NCBI GenBank assembly: GCA_949825025.1
Contig: OX463780.1
Span: 32,096,979 to 32,160,978 of the forward strand
Length of the DNA stretch: 64,000 nt
Direction of reading: 5' to 3'
Source: Siphlonurus alternatus
Lineage: Eukaryota > Arthropoda > Insecta > Ephemeroptera > Siphlonuridae
The position numbers and the translations under genes are program-made. Shown piece after piece: positions 41,423-53,209 of this stretch. Under the pieces are notes generated by a model, which ran no database searches, was not told where the DNA came from, and saw only the letters and a list, made by a program, of their open reading frames with translations. How positions within the stretch are numbered: the first letter of the stretch is position 1; each line of letters opens with the position of its first letter.

Positions 41423-41742
41423 AACTGAGTATTGTCCTCAATTTTTTTTATTGCAGAAATGGATAGAGGGTGAAAAGTTATGCTACCCTGATTTTTTTCA
41501 GATTTTTTAGAGCCCGGGAAGTATTTTTAAAAAATTATTGAAAGTCCTATTTGTGACGTCACGCGGCGTCAAGTCCTATCTTTTTCTTAAAGAGCGGCGT
41601 CTCGTGACGTCACAAAAAGAACTTTCAATAATTTTTTAAAAATAGTTCCCGGGCTCTAAAAAATCTGAAAAAAATCAGGCTAGCATAACTTTGCACCCTC
41701 TATCCATTTCTGCAATAAAAAAATTGAGGTCAATACTCCATT
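41423..41742. mobile_element. MITE family D, copy 3
   Basis: Palindrome with right terminus CAATACTCCATT and slightly altered left terminus (ACTGAGTATTGTCC). Both TGACGTCA sites beside the loop are intact. Confidence 0.9.
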
Positions 41743-42811
41743 CTAATACCGATTGGTTGCTTTTTTTCAGAGCCACAAATTCTAATCATGCTATTTGACG
41801 ATGACTATTAAATAACTGAAATTTATTTACGATAAAAATTCACAACTTTATTTTAATATTTTTATTATCATTATAATATTATCTTATTGAAATAATTGTA
41901 CCAGTTGTACCACTGACGTAACCAATGAATAAAAATATTTTATTTATATTGATCCAGATTACAAAATATGATAATACATAACAATCATTGTACATTGCAC
42001 GATTTCAATTCAGTATAGAGTATAATATAGTGATAATAATAATAATACTAATAACTGTCATATTATGTCCCAGCAGGTTTCGTTTTAACATTATTAAATT
42101 TGCTAGACACTTTTGTTGATTTAATTAATTTTTAATATCATGATTTCAATATCCAGCTGAGAGTAGTGAAGTGTTGTGAGGTGAAATAAATTTTATATAA
42201 TGCATATTATCGTTAAACCTTTTTATTCATATTATATATTTCATAATATAATCACTCTGCAAGTTAGTCTGTATCCTGTATATACTAGATAATAAATTGT
42301 TGTTATCTTAAAATTTTTGATAAATAATGATTTTTAAACAGATAAACTGCACTTAATAAAATAATATAAATATAATATATATTATACGTTATAACTAACA
42401 TAAATATGCACTATCAATTAGCTTACACATTATGAATTCAAAACAGACCAAATACCTGCACTTTGGCTAGTACTAGAACTTCTAAAAACCATGTAAAAAT
42501 CTGAGAGTCCAAATATTTTAAATACGTTGCAGCTATTAAAAATTCCTTAACAGCAGAAATTTTCCTGCACAAGTGAATAACAAGTACGTAGGATCAAGTC
42601 CGAGCATCCAGAGTGATGAGCAAACATCATACCATGCACTCACTGTGGTGGTTTAAGAATTAAGCATTGATTATATATATAAATAGTTACAACAACTGTA
42701 CTTTCATGTTTGACATTCTGTTAATGAACATACGTCTTAACTTAAATGTTTAAATGGCAAATAACAGCAAATATTACTTCATTTGAAATAATAAGACTAA
42801 ATATGTTATTG
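41743..42811. other. AT-rich intergenic stretch in the receptor array
   Basis: No gene, exon or RNA seen. It separates the pseudogene remnants from the first intact receptor gene. Confidence 0.5.
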
Positions 42812-42848
42812 CCAAGCCGACGACGAACGTGAAGAACATAACTCTTTT
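42812..42848 (-). pseudogene. Micro-remnant of receptor exon 4
   Basis: About 35 bases (GCCGACGACGAACGTGAAGA region) closely match the exon-4 stretch encoding FFASVVGA in the intact genes, about 90 bases downstream of the stop codon of the adjacent gene. It looks like a leftover of an earlier duplication or conversion event. The match is short, so confidence is moderate. Confidence 0.5.
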
Positions 42849-42917
42849 AACTCGGTAAATAAATAGCCTTTCTGTAAAATGTAATATAATTACAAAGAAA
42901 AATTACACAACTTTTGC

Positions 42918-42923
42918 TTTTAT
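42918..42923 (-). terminator. Possible poly(A) signal of the first receptor gene
   Basis: AATAAA on the minus strand, 14 bases downstream of the TGA stop at 42938. In AT-rich DNA such hexamers are common, so the assignment rests on position only. Confidence 0.4.
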
Positions 42924-42937
42924 TCGAGCAGTTACTT

Positions 42938-43551
42938 TCATTTAAACTGCAGCAATACGATGAGATAGGTGAGCACGGCTCCGACGACGGACGCGAAGAA
43001 CTCGAGCGAGAGGGTGAAGAAAGGACCTCCGCGCGCCACGAAGGAGCGGCGACAGTCGAGGGCCACCAGATGTAACACCGGCACGAAGGCGGGGTGTGCT
43101 CGTAGCCAGGGTCCACGGTACGCAACCTCGCTCACGGCCTGACCCTGTAACTCGTTTAAGCATCTCTTGCCAATTTTGCATGTCATAATAGAATATTTAA
43201 AATATAACGTTAAAACAATTCATTTTATTTATTATGTCCTGGATTAAACTGTATTATGACTATACAGATTATACTTCCAAATAGTGACCTGGCAAATACA
43301 ATACTTGAAGAACACAATTCACAAAAAAAGGTGCAAAATTATCCAGGAAAATAACCAGGTTTCTCCCTAACCGTGGTTATATAGAGTATTATTGAGCTAG
43401 ACTGACATCTGATTAGAGCATAGGCATGTAAAGTCTAGACCAGTCCAGATTTAGACGTGGGCTGTTATAGCTTCATTCGAAAATCACGCCCTTTGGTTTT
43501 TATTTTATTTCAGCAATAACTTCATCAATTCCATGAAGTACTGGAAACTTA

Positions 43552-43593
<42 letters not shown>

Positions 43594-45007
43594 TCTTGCA
43601 TCACATATATATAATGAACGCCTGCATGTTTTTTAATATTATTATTGCATATTTCGATAATGGACGTCTAGTTATGTATGGAGGCTTCAAGTGATGCGCT
43701 TTCACTGCGCAACTGTTTGTCGCTAAGGTCCATCTTGCACTTGAAAATGAAGTAAAGTGTTTTTTTAACTTTTCTCGGTTATAAATCAAGTAAAAAATCT
43801 AAATCTTGAATTATCTACTTTATTTTTCAGTTTGGACCAAAGTTCCGTAAAGGAATTATCCCTGAAAAATCTTATTCTTGGTGAAAAAACGAATTCACTT
43901 TTTTTTACATAGGTTTGGTATAGCGGGTGGGATCACCGAAAAATCAGCTGACTTGAAGCCTCTATTGTCAATTTTTTCATATTTTTTGGAACCTTATAAC
44001 ACCGTTAAAATGCTTATGCAAAACACTATGACGTCATACTCATATAACGGCACACAAGCATAGAGAATGGCTATGACGTTACAGCGCTTTGCAGCACTAT
44101 TTTAAAGGTTTCAGAGGGTTTCAAAAAAATTAATCTGAATCTGAGGTCCATTATTCAAATATTCAATAAACAATTTCATGCAGTTTGTCCATTACGTAAG
44201 TCTTGGTTAATTTATAAAATCATTATTCTACTCCCACAAGGTAATTGAATCTCACCGCGTGTAACAATCTCTGTCCAGCGTCACAGTACATGAAGGTTTG
44301 AATGAAGATAACGAGAAGGTACAAAGACGTCATCACCATCATGGTACTGGCAGTTGATGACAACTGTAAAATAATTCATGTAAAAAATTTTGTTTTCATT
44401 GCTAAGGAATGGAAATAAATACCTTTGTGGTGGTGAATGCAATGAGACACATGACGATTGTATTGAAAAAAAATGTAGCTACGATGAGTGGAGATGTAAG
44501 AACATTAATTTTCTCCATCAACCTTAAAGGGAAGAATTAAATGAAAATTATAATTAATCCTAACTTTACACGATTCACATGCACACCTTTTAATGCGGGG
44601 AAAAGTTTAAAAGTTTTCTAAAAAAATATGTGAAAATCTTATCAATAAATCTTTAGTTAGCCATCAAGCAATATATTTGGGCAAATGGGCAAAAATAAAC
44701 TGTGAGAATTATAAAACTAAAATAAAAAAGTTTAGCATTTTAAGGCGCTTTAACCTGTAGGCCGTTTGAATATATCTTTAGAATGTAATGCGTTGGACGA
44801 AAACAACTTGGAAATGCAAAAGGGTGAAACAGGAAATTATCTTCATAATCCTTCATGATATTCCAATACATGGGCAATCTGGCATGAAATTTTTTTATTG
44901 CATATTTGGATGTCAAGTAATGTATTTTCGATTTAATTGTTTACATTTTTTAACCCTCGAACGCGGGGAAAAGCGCTGTCATGTAAACTACTCGCTGAAT
45001 CGTTTTT

Positions 45008-45047
<40 letters not shown>

Positions 45048-46313
45048 TGTATATGCTTGCTTGTTAAAAATTTCTATGACTATGTCGTCTGAACGATTCT
45101 ATTGAAATTTTTGAGGGTGTCAGAGGGTTAAAAAAAATCATAATGAATAACTCGAGGTCTTCTATCAAATATGTAGTATGTAAGAAATCAAAATCATGCA
45201 GGTTGTTTATTAGTATACCATAGTTTAAAAATTAATGGGTATACTATTCATGAAGCAGTTAGCCAGGTTTCTAACCACGTTTAGCTTAACCACGTTTAAC
45301 TATACCTGTTTTACGTGTTAAACCACCTAGTTAAACGTGGATAAGCTAAACGTGATTAGAAACCTGGCTAACTGTTTCGTGAATCGCGCCCATAATAAAT
45401 AATACATTATTATATATATATATAATTATGTAATATATATTATACTTGCACTTATATAAAATAAAATGATAAGAAAATAAAAAAAAAATACATATTTTAC
45501 CGATAAAATATCAGCTTACCTTGCAATTTCATGTTGGAAGAGTAGCCACTTAGGAAATTCATTTGGGGAATTTTTAGAATGCACTGCTTGGAATAATGAA
45601 GCTTTTAGAATATTAAGCTCTTCCGTAATAAAAATAATAAAAGTTAACATTAAGGCATCGGACGTTGCAAATTTAAACACTATGAAAGCCCCAATCAATA
45701 CATTTAAAAAGAAAATAATATTAGAAATGTTTGGATGATTAGGAACATTGCTAATATTATTTACTTCGGCAAGGTATATTTCTTCCGCTGTAAAATTGAA
45801 TACAACTGACGAAGAGTTTTTTATAGTAACTGCAACTAAACTTGCAAAATTTAAAAAACCTAGAAACTGAACGAATATATTGATAGCAATTGGTATTGTT
45901 AAATATAATAATGCAAATTTAGCCACCTTGTTTATAATCGCACGTTGTTGATACTTATGGTTTGAACGGTTAACGATACAATTTATCTTATTTAGAATAG
46001 AAATTATGTTTTTCTTCCTCATCTGCAAGTACATAGCTCTGAACACTGTTCCTCCTTGATTAGCAATATACATGGTATACACAAGCATTGCATGGTAGTT
46101 AACTGAATTTCTTGTAATCATTTGTATTGAGTGTATTATCATCTGTAGAATTACCATTAAAATTAATAATAATTCATAAAAAGGTATAAATTTTGATATT
46201 AAATAGTTTTTTCTAAATTTTAATGGTTCAATACGAATCCAAAGTCCTGTTAATAAATTTGAATAATGTAGAGCTTTGAAGCCCAAAGGCGTCTTGCTTC
46301 CAAGGTCTAACAT
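42938..46313 (-). CDS. Odorant receptor (7-transmembrane, 7tm_6-like), array member 1
   Basis: Predicted ligand-gated cation-channel subunit of insect olfactory neurons, which would work with Orco. Exons: 45520-46313, 44423-44522, 44256-44363, 42938-43144; all introns GT-AG with phases 2, 0, 0; 402 residues. Exon 1 encodes GLW near residue 24 and hydrophobic segments at about 42-62, 72-93, 131-155 and 198-230. N-glycosylation sequons (NSS, NFT, NIS) lie in the loop at about 165-195. Exon 2 (LMEKINVLTSPLIV) and exon 3 (ending YCDAGQRLLHA) each hold one helix. Exon 4 (GQAVSEVAYRGPW ... FFTLSLEFFASVVG) ends TYLIVLLQFK. The AY..PW and LSLE-F motifs favour odorant over gustatory receptor, though the TY-QF ending recalls gustatory receptors. 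The ATG follows a CAG-TTTACA shared by all four genes, so an untranslated exon may precede it. Only 308 bp separate it from the next gene. Confidence 0.88.
43551..43590. repeat. (AT)n microsatellite in receptor 1 intron 3
   Basis: About 40 bases of alternating AT within the intron between exons 3 and 4. Confidence 0.95.
45010..45046. repeat. (TA)n microsatellite in receptor 1 intron 1
   Basis: Alternating TA of about 36 bases in the first intron. Confidence 0.95.
45237..45391. mobile_element. MITE family C, copy 2
   Basis: Same palindrome as at 22273-22426, with an altered left tip (GGGTATACTATTCATGAAGC) and a well-kept right end (GTGAATCGCGCCC). It lies inside intron 1 of receptor gene 1. 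Confidence 0.87.
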
Positions 46314-46621
46314 TGTAAACTGAAATGATCGACAAACTTTTAGTCATTTAAATAAAAAGCTTGCGTATTTGTCACATTAATATTTATTGTAATGAAATTG
46401 AAGTAATTTATTTTAGTGGAAAATTTGACACATTAAAATTAAACAACACTACAGATGTTTAAGAATTTATTAGATTTCATTAATTTGTGTAATGGACTCT
46501 TATACATTAACATTTATAGTAATTTATCCTATATATAAGTGCTAACATAACCTTGATGCTAAATTAAATATAAAAAACATTAATTATACGGTTATAAGAC
46601 TATTATATGAAAAGCACTTCA

Positions 46622-49072
46622 CTATTTGAACTGCAGCAACACAATAAAGTAAGTGAAGACAGCTCCGACGACGGACGCGAAGAACTCGAGCGAGAGGGTG
46701 AAGAAAGGACCTCCACGCGCCACGAAGGAGCGGCGACAGTCGAGGGCCACCAGATGTAGCGCCGGCACGAGGGCGGGGTGTGCTCGTAGCCAGGGTCCGC
46801 GGTACGCAGCCTCACTCACGGCCTGACCCTGAGTGGCAATATTGGTTTATTAATATATCTTTCTATTCATACTGAATGTTCAATATTCACATCTAAGACT
46901 TGGAGCCCTGTCCAGAATTATCTAAGTGGAGAACAATTTTTGACCCTACTTAAGTAAATAAGTCAATCACTACGTTCACATGATGGTGTTTTACGTATCT
47001 GTTGATGACGCCTCATAAGAATAACATTATCCGTCGTCAACGGATCCGTATTAAACGCACCATCATGCCATGTGTACGTATATTGAATGTTGTTTTACTC
47101 ACCGCCTGCACCAAGCGCTGTCCGGCGTCACAGTACAAGTAGGTTTGGATGAGAGAGATAAGAAGGTAAGCCAACATCATCACCATGAACCCAGGATACT
47201 GAAAGAGCTGCAACGTTTTGGTTTTTGTTGGTTATAGTGCTTGGTATTTATGGACGCCTAGTGACAAATAATTTCAGAGAGTAAAATACATCTAAAAATT
47301 GCTTGGAATATTTGTCTGACTTTTCATCTTGCTTTAATAAGTTCAATATAAAGAACTGTAAAAATTTGTAAAGAATTGAACTTGAAATTTATAGATTTTA
47401 CTTTTACAGTTCTTTGATATAAAGGATCTCGTAAGTCAGAGTTGGGATGTTATTTTAACTAAAAGTAAGTGAAATATAGTTGCAGTAATATATAAAATAA
47501 TTAAAATAAAATAGAACTTGACTGTTTTCAGTTCATTTCATTAATTAATTTTTTAGGAATAGCACTAATTAACTTCAATATAATTATCATACCTTTGTAA
47601 GGATAAATGCGATCATGCACATATTAAATGCGTTACAAAAAAATGAAACCATGATGCATGGGGACGACAGCACATTAATTTTCTCCATCAACCTTAAACA
47701 CGAAATAAGATTAATCAGAAATAAAAAAAATATATGATCTACATGGCAATTAATATTTCTATTTAACAATATTATATGAATGATAAGAAAATAATGATAA
47801 TAAAATTTGCTATGTTAAACTTATATAAATTATGTTTTTTAAGGTCTTTGAAGAAGGATTTTGTATATTTTCTAACCAACAAGGTAATTTATAATCCTTG
47901 CTGGTACAATATTATGAATATTATGTAATAAAAACAATAAAAAAGACATAAAAGTAAATACACGTTGTTCATTAACTTAGTATCAACTAATTGCGTATTT
48001 GCCATGTATAAGTGCACGTATTTAATTATTTGTATTTTTAAAGTGAAAAAGTGGTATTTTATATTATATTTAGAGTATTTATTATAGATGATGTTATTTA
48101 TTATATGTTATTAGTTTACAATTTTCTCTAGTTAGCAAAATATAATTTTAGTGTGCGTAATTATCCTCTAAATCCTCTATTATCTTACTAAAATGAGGGT
48201 GTGAATGGGATTGCTAAAATATTCCAAGAGACCCAAAATTATTTTTTAGTGTCTATACTTATTGCCAGTGAACTTAATTACCTCGCAATTTCATGCTGGA
48301 AGTGCAGCCAGTTGGGGAACTGGTCATTTGCAGTCTTCGAGTGAACCGCTTGGAATAAAGTACCCTTCAGTATCTTTAGTTCCTCAGTGATAAAAATAAT
48401 CAAAGTAAGTAATAAAGCATCGGACGTTGCATACTTAAAAATAATAATTGCGCCTTCTACAATACTAAGTGCGAGAAACACTAATGAGATAGATGGATGA
48501 TCAGAAAGTTTGTTAATTTCGAGCATATCAGTAACAAATTTATGTTCATCTGATACGGTAAGTTGAGAGTTGTTACCAAAAAATTCTTCGGAATACAACC
48601 CAGCACAAAAGACTCCTAGAAGTTGAGAAGAAATACTCATTGTAATCGGTATTATTAAATATATTAATGAAAATTTAGATACGTTATTAAGTACTGATCG
48701 TTGTTGATACTGGTATTTAGAACGATTAATTATATAATTCATTCTATCTAGTATTGCAATTATGTTTTTCTTATTTTTCTGCAAGTAAATTGACCTATAT
48801 ACAGCTGCTAACTGAATTAACATTGTATTGACGAATAAAATTATAATTACGACATTCAAATTCACGGGGAAAAATATCAAACGACCTGAAAGAAACAAAA
48901 TATCAATCAACATCAATATAATTAAAAATATTTCGTAAAACTTAATTAACTTTGAAGTGTAATAATTTTTTATGAATTTTAAAGGATTCACTGGAATCCA
49001 AAGTCCTGTCCACAAATTGGAAAAATGTAAAATTTTGAAGCCCAAAGGCGTCTTTCCAGCAATGTCTAACAT
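46622..49072 (-). CDS. Odorant receptor (7-transmembrane, 7tm_6-like), array member 2
   Basis: Exons: 48282-49072, 47593-47692, 47103-47207, 46622-46828; phases 2, 0, 0; 400 residues, within the normal size range for the family. It begins MLDIAGKTPLGF, has a GLWIPVNPLKF segment at about residue 24, and multiple hydrophobic helices in exon 1. Exon 2 reads LMEKINVLSSPCIM. Exon 3 ends QTYLYCDAGQRLVQA. Exon 4 reads GQAVSEAAYRGPW to TYFIVLLQFK and a TAG stop. Exon 1 is closely similar to that of member 3, and the two genes also share about 190 bp of upstream sequence, so they are a recent duplicate pair. The start was chosen at the ATG after CAG-TTCAAC; the frame stays open upstream, but only without a further ATG. 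Expected at the ciliary membrane of olfactory neurons. The ligand is unknown. Confidence 0.88.
46971..47080. mobile_element. Short palindromic element in receptor 2 intron 3
   Basis: Inverted arms TACGTTCACATGATGGTG and CACCATCATGCCATGTGTACGTA, continuing inward through TTACGTATCTGTTGATGACG and its near-inverse, around a centre of about 25 bp. Size and structure fit a MITE. No other copy is seen in the window. Confidence 0.75.
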
Positions 49073-49262
49073 GTTGAACTGAAGCAACTCATGGGTTGGT
49101 AATAACAGCTCGATTACATTAATATTGCATGTGAACAAATTTATTTAAACATCATTAGGAGTGAGTGCGACATTTATCAAGGTATCTAATTAAATTAAGT
49201 ATTTGTCACATGGTATTTGTTACGTTTGTTGGACTGTTTTATTAATAATGATGACCAACATC
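49073..49262 (-). promoter_or_regulatory. 5' flank of receptor 2 shared with receptor 3
   Basis: About 190 bp upstream of the ATG are nearly identical to the sequence upstream of receptor 3 (52724-52915). The match includes GTTTAAATAAATTTGTTCAC about 55-75 bases before the ATG (minus strand) and CTTGATAAATGTCGCACTCA beyond it. It likely contains the promoter, but no core element can be assigned with confidence. The shared block ends just before the pseudogene at 49280-49545. Confidence 0.45.
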
Positions 49263-49279
49263 CAATCAATACAGTAATG

Positions 49280-49545
49280 AAAATGTGTATAACACTGCAT
49301 GGTAGTTCACGAGTTTCTTGTATTAATCATATGAACTGATTGTGAGTGTAGTAACATCTGTAGAACTACAAATACAATTATTAATTTTATTTAATAAAAA
49401 TGTATTAATTTTGGGATTAAATATTTTTTTTTTGTAAATTTTAAAGGTTGAATACTAATCCAAAATCCTGTAAATAAATTGGAATAATGTAGAGCTATAA
49501 GCTATAATTATATAAAGCCGAAAGGCGTCTTATTTCTAACGTAAT
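49280..49545 (-). pseudogene. Odorant-receptor exon 1 pseudogene, member-1-like
   Basis: The segment matches the first ~80 codons of member 1 rather than its neighbours. It shows KTPFGF, then ALHYSNLFTGFWI, then QPLKF and NYHAV in order, aligning with KTPLGF, ALHYSNLLTGLWI, EPLKF and NYHAM. The start codon position reads ACG (49540-49542). There is an insertion after GF with an in-frame stop, and a further stop near HFY. The remaining exons are absent. It sits between members 2 and 3, so the array once held another member-1-like gene here. Confidence 0.85.
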
Positions 49546-49844
49546 AACAATAACAACATAATTATATGCTAAAATTATTAAAAAGAGACTTCTAGTAATT
49601 TTAATAAAATTATTGATGAAATGAATATAAAAATTCATTGTTAGTAACATATAGTGGAAAAATTATATATTTGATGCATACTTTGATATATTAGATATTT
49701 AGAAAATTTGATATTTTAGCGAAAAATCTGATAAATTACACAATAAAAACAGTTTTAAAAATTTATTTGACATTTTATTAGTGTGTAGTTAAATAATAAA
49801 TACTTAATCTTTATGGTTATAAAACTTGCATTAAAAGCATCGTC

Positions 49845-52723
49845 TTATTTAAACTGCAGCAGTACAATAAAGTAAGTGAAGACAGCTCCGACGACGGACG
49901 CGAAGAACTCGAGCGAGAGGGTGAAGAAAGGACCTCCACGCGCCACGAAGGAGCGGCGACAGTCGAGGGCCACCAGATGTAACACCGGCACGAGGGCGGG
50001 GTGTGCTCGTAGCCAGGGTCCGCGGTACGCAGCCTCGCTCACGGCCTGACCCTGAATTTCAAATTGGGGTTACAACAGTCTGAATAATAGCACAGACTTG
50101 AAGCCCAGTTCAAAATATTATCAGAAGAAAGCGTGTTTTTTTTTTTGTTTTTTGTTTTTTACTGCTTGGCTGCAGCTTGGTACAGCCAAACTAGAAATTT
50201 TGAATGTCATGAATGATCCAGTTTTCCCATGCTCGTTTCCGGACACTTCTAAACACACTTTCGTATAACTAATACAATCCGGGAACCGTTTCTTTACTCA
50301 CCGCCTGCACCAAGCGCTGTCCAGCGTCGCAGTACAAGTAGGTTTGGATGACGAAGATGAAAAAATATGCCGTCATCATCATCATGATCCCAGGATACAT
50401 GGACAGCTGCAATGTTTTTGCTGGTTATAGTGGCATGTGTGGACGTATCTGACAGGAGAATAAAGTAGAAAAGAGAATTGAAAATAGCGCAGTTATGAAC
50501 TAGCTAGAGAACTTCACGATTTTGCACAAAGTTTTATATGAACGATATAATATTAGTAACTAATGACATAAGAATTGAACTTAAATCAAGATAATTTTTT
50601 TAAACCATATCACATAAATATATTAAATTATTAAATAAATAATTTCTGGAAGACTTTAAAAGTTCATGGCTTACCAGGAGAGTAAATGATAATTACAAAT
50701 TCAATGGTGTAAAATAATATACTATTTTAATTTTTCGTTATACCTTCAGTCTCATAATATTGATAAATGTATTGTCATGTGTAATAATAGTATTGAAATA
50801 TGAATTTATCTCATACCTTTGCAATGACAAACGCGATCATACACATATTGAATGTGTTCAATGAAATGGAAAGCAAGACGATTCGCGACGACAACGTGTT
50901 AACTTTCTCCATCAGCCTTAAACACATAATAAGATGCATTTAATTTTAAGTACAGTACATATTGAAGTAAATTTGTAGCAAGAAAATTAGAATTCACACT
51001 TCTTAAAAGAGACTCCTTCGTGGTAAGCAATAGTAATGTGATACTTTTGAAGTCTATAACAATGGAGTATTGTCCTCAATTTTTTTTATTGCAGAAATGG
51101 ATAGAGGGTGCAAAGTTATGCTACCCTGATTTTTTTCAGATTTTTTAGAGCCCGGGAAGTATTTTTAAAAAATTATTGAAAGTCCTTTTTGTGACGTCAC
51201 GCGGCGGCAAGTCCTATCTTTTTCTTAAGGAGCGGCGTCTCGTGACGTCACAAAAATAACTTTCAATAATTTTTTAAAAATAGTTCCCGGGCTGTAAAAA
51301 ATCTGAAAAAAATCAGGATAGCATAACTTTGCACGCTCTATCCATTTCTGCAATAAAAAAATTGAGCTCAATACTCCATTTGAATAAACTGACGAGTCTA
51401 AACTGTATGTAACTATCAAATAATGACCTATATAATAATACATATATGTCAATGTCACGCACTCGAGAATGTGCGGGAGTAATGAGTAATGCAGTTACAA
51501 CTCTTATCATATTTCACGGCCACGCGCCCTTGACTTGAAGATGACACCTGCATCATTGCACGTACATCTGTATGTATTACTCATTACTCCCGCACATTCT
51601 CGAGTGCGTGACATTGACACATATGTATTATTATATAGGTCATTATTTGATAGTTACATATTGGTTGTGATAATTTTAAAAAATTAATAGAAAATAAATA
51701 TGGATAAAAAAATATTGTTGCTTTGCTCTTAAAATTTACGTCCTTTTTACATAAAAATAGACCATAATGTGATTTAAAAAATTGATAACTAAATGTTTTT
51801 CATTATGTTAGGATTATTTCAAATTTGTGTCTGTGCATTATTTAAACACTCATTAGTTTGTTCATTTTTATTATTAAAGAAATTATTTTTTTTAAATAAT
51901 CAACTTATTATGTTGGTACAAATATCAGTTTAATCGAAACTTACCTCGCAATTTCATGCTGGGAGTGCAGCCAGTTGGAAAAATGGTCATTCTTTGAGTG
52001 TACCGCTTGGAATAAAGTACCATTCAGTATCTTTAGCTCCTCAGTAATAAAAGTAATGAAAGTTAGTAATAACGCATCAGACGTTGCATATTTGAAAACC
52101 ATAATAAGACCCATTACAACATTAAGTGCGAAAAACACCAATGACAAATAAGGATGATCATAAATTTTGTTCATTTCGAAAACGTCGACAGCAAATTTGT
52201 GTTCATTTGATACGTTAAGTTGAGAGTTGTTAGCGAAAAATTCAATCGGATACAAGCCTACACTAAGAGCACCTAAAAATTGAGAAGAAATACTCATTGC
52301 AATCGGTATTAAAAAATATATTAATGAAAATTTAGACACATTATTAAGTACTGATCGTTGTTGATGCTGGTATTTCGAACGATTAATTATATAATTCATT
52401 CTATCTAGTATTGCAATTATATGTTTCTTATTTGTGTGTAAGTAAATTGATCTATACAAAATCCCTGTCTGATTCATGATTGAACCAATGAACATTATTA
52501 ACAGATTTAAACTCATAGGTTTAAACATCAAACGAACGAAATAAAACAAAATATCAATCAATACCAACATAATTAAAAATATTTCGTAAAACTTAATTAA
52601 CTTTGAAGTGTAATAATTTTTTATGAATTTTAAAGGATCCACTGGAATCCAAAGTCCTGTCCACAGATTGGAATAATGTAAAATTTTGAAGCCTAAAGGC
52701 GTCTTTCCAGCAATGTCTAACAT
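49845..52723 (-). CDS. Odorant receptor (7-transmembrane, 7tm_6-like), array member 3
   Basis: Exons: 51945-52723, 50817-50916, 50302-50406, 49845-50051; phases 2, 0, 0; 396 residues. It starts MLDIAGKTPLGFKILHYSNL, shares GLWIPV.PLKF with member 2, and shows the same helix pattern, with exon 1 ending SQHEIAR. Exon 2 reads LMEKVNTLSSRIVLL. Exon 3 has a run of Met and ends YCDAGQRLVQA. Exon 4 matches member 2 except Val for Ala in the LVPxLHL segment and ends TYFIVLLQFK before TAA. Intron 1 is occupied largely by two palindromic elements (51061-51380 and 51406-51660). It is a close paralogue of member 2 and therefore a candidate for a similar ligand range; this is inference. Confidence 0.88.
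51061..51380. mobile_element. MITE family D, copy 4
   Basis: Palindrome with termini AATGGAGTATTGTCCTCAA and the inverse ending ATACTCCATT. Both TGACGTCA sites beside the loop are intact. It lies in intron 1 of receptor gene 3. Confidence 0.9.
51406..51660. mobile_element. Inverted-repeat element in receptor 3 intron 1
   Basis: Arms of about 85 bp (TATGTAACTATCAAATAATG on the left; the near-perfect inverse ends at 51660) flank a centre of about 80 bp containing GGCCACGCGCCC. The TA at each end would fit a TA target duplication. No ORF of note. It directly follows family D copy 4. Confidence 0.85.
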
Positions 52724-52915
52724 GTTGAACTGAAGCAACTCATGGGTTGGTAATAACAGCGTGCGATTACATTAATATTGCATGTGAACAAATTTATTTA
52801 AACATCATTAGGAGTGAGTGCGATATTTATCAAGGCAATAGAAGTACATCAATCTAACTAAGAATTCATTACATGGTATTTGTTACGTTTGTTTATCTGT
52901 TTTAATAATAATAAT
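52724..52915 (-). promoter_or_regulatory. 5' flank of receptor 3 shared with receptor 2
   Basis: Counterpart of the block at 49073-49262, with a few substitutions and small indels. Homology ends near the AT microsatellite at 52919. It probably includes the promoter. Confidence 0.45.
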
Positions 52916-52917
52916 AA

Positions 52918-52918
<1 letters not shown>

Positions 52919-52951
<33 letters not shown>
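52919..52951. repeat. (AT)n microsatellite between receptors 3 and 4
   Basis: About 30 bases of alternating AT, followed by a small palindrome built on ACCAATTGGTTATATATATA. Confidence 0.92.
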
Positions 52952-52958
<7 letters not shown>

Positions 52959-53209
52959 ACCTGTATAACCAATTGGTTATATATATAATTGGTTATTATA
53001 TAAAATGCATTTAGTGCAATTTTATTAAGCGTTGTTTATTTATTTATAGCATGTTGAGTAATTACTTGCATCACAATTTCTCAACAATAAAAATCAATAT
53101 CTTCATCATTACGACAGTGTCACTTTCGTGGTTAATTAATTCGAAAGCCTATATAAGCATGTAACTAAAATTATATGATCAGGTGACATCAGATATAGTA
53201 TATGGCCTC

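Noticed and set aside
44090..45200. Weak similarity between 44105-44165 and 45110-45175 (TCAGAGGG followed by A-rich sequence)
   Set aside because: Short and low in complexity; may be an old repeat in the receptor 1 introns but cannot be supported by eye.
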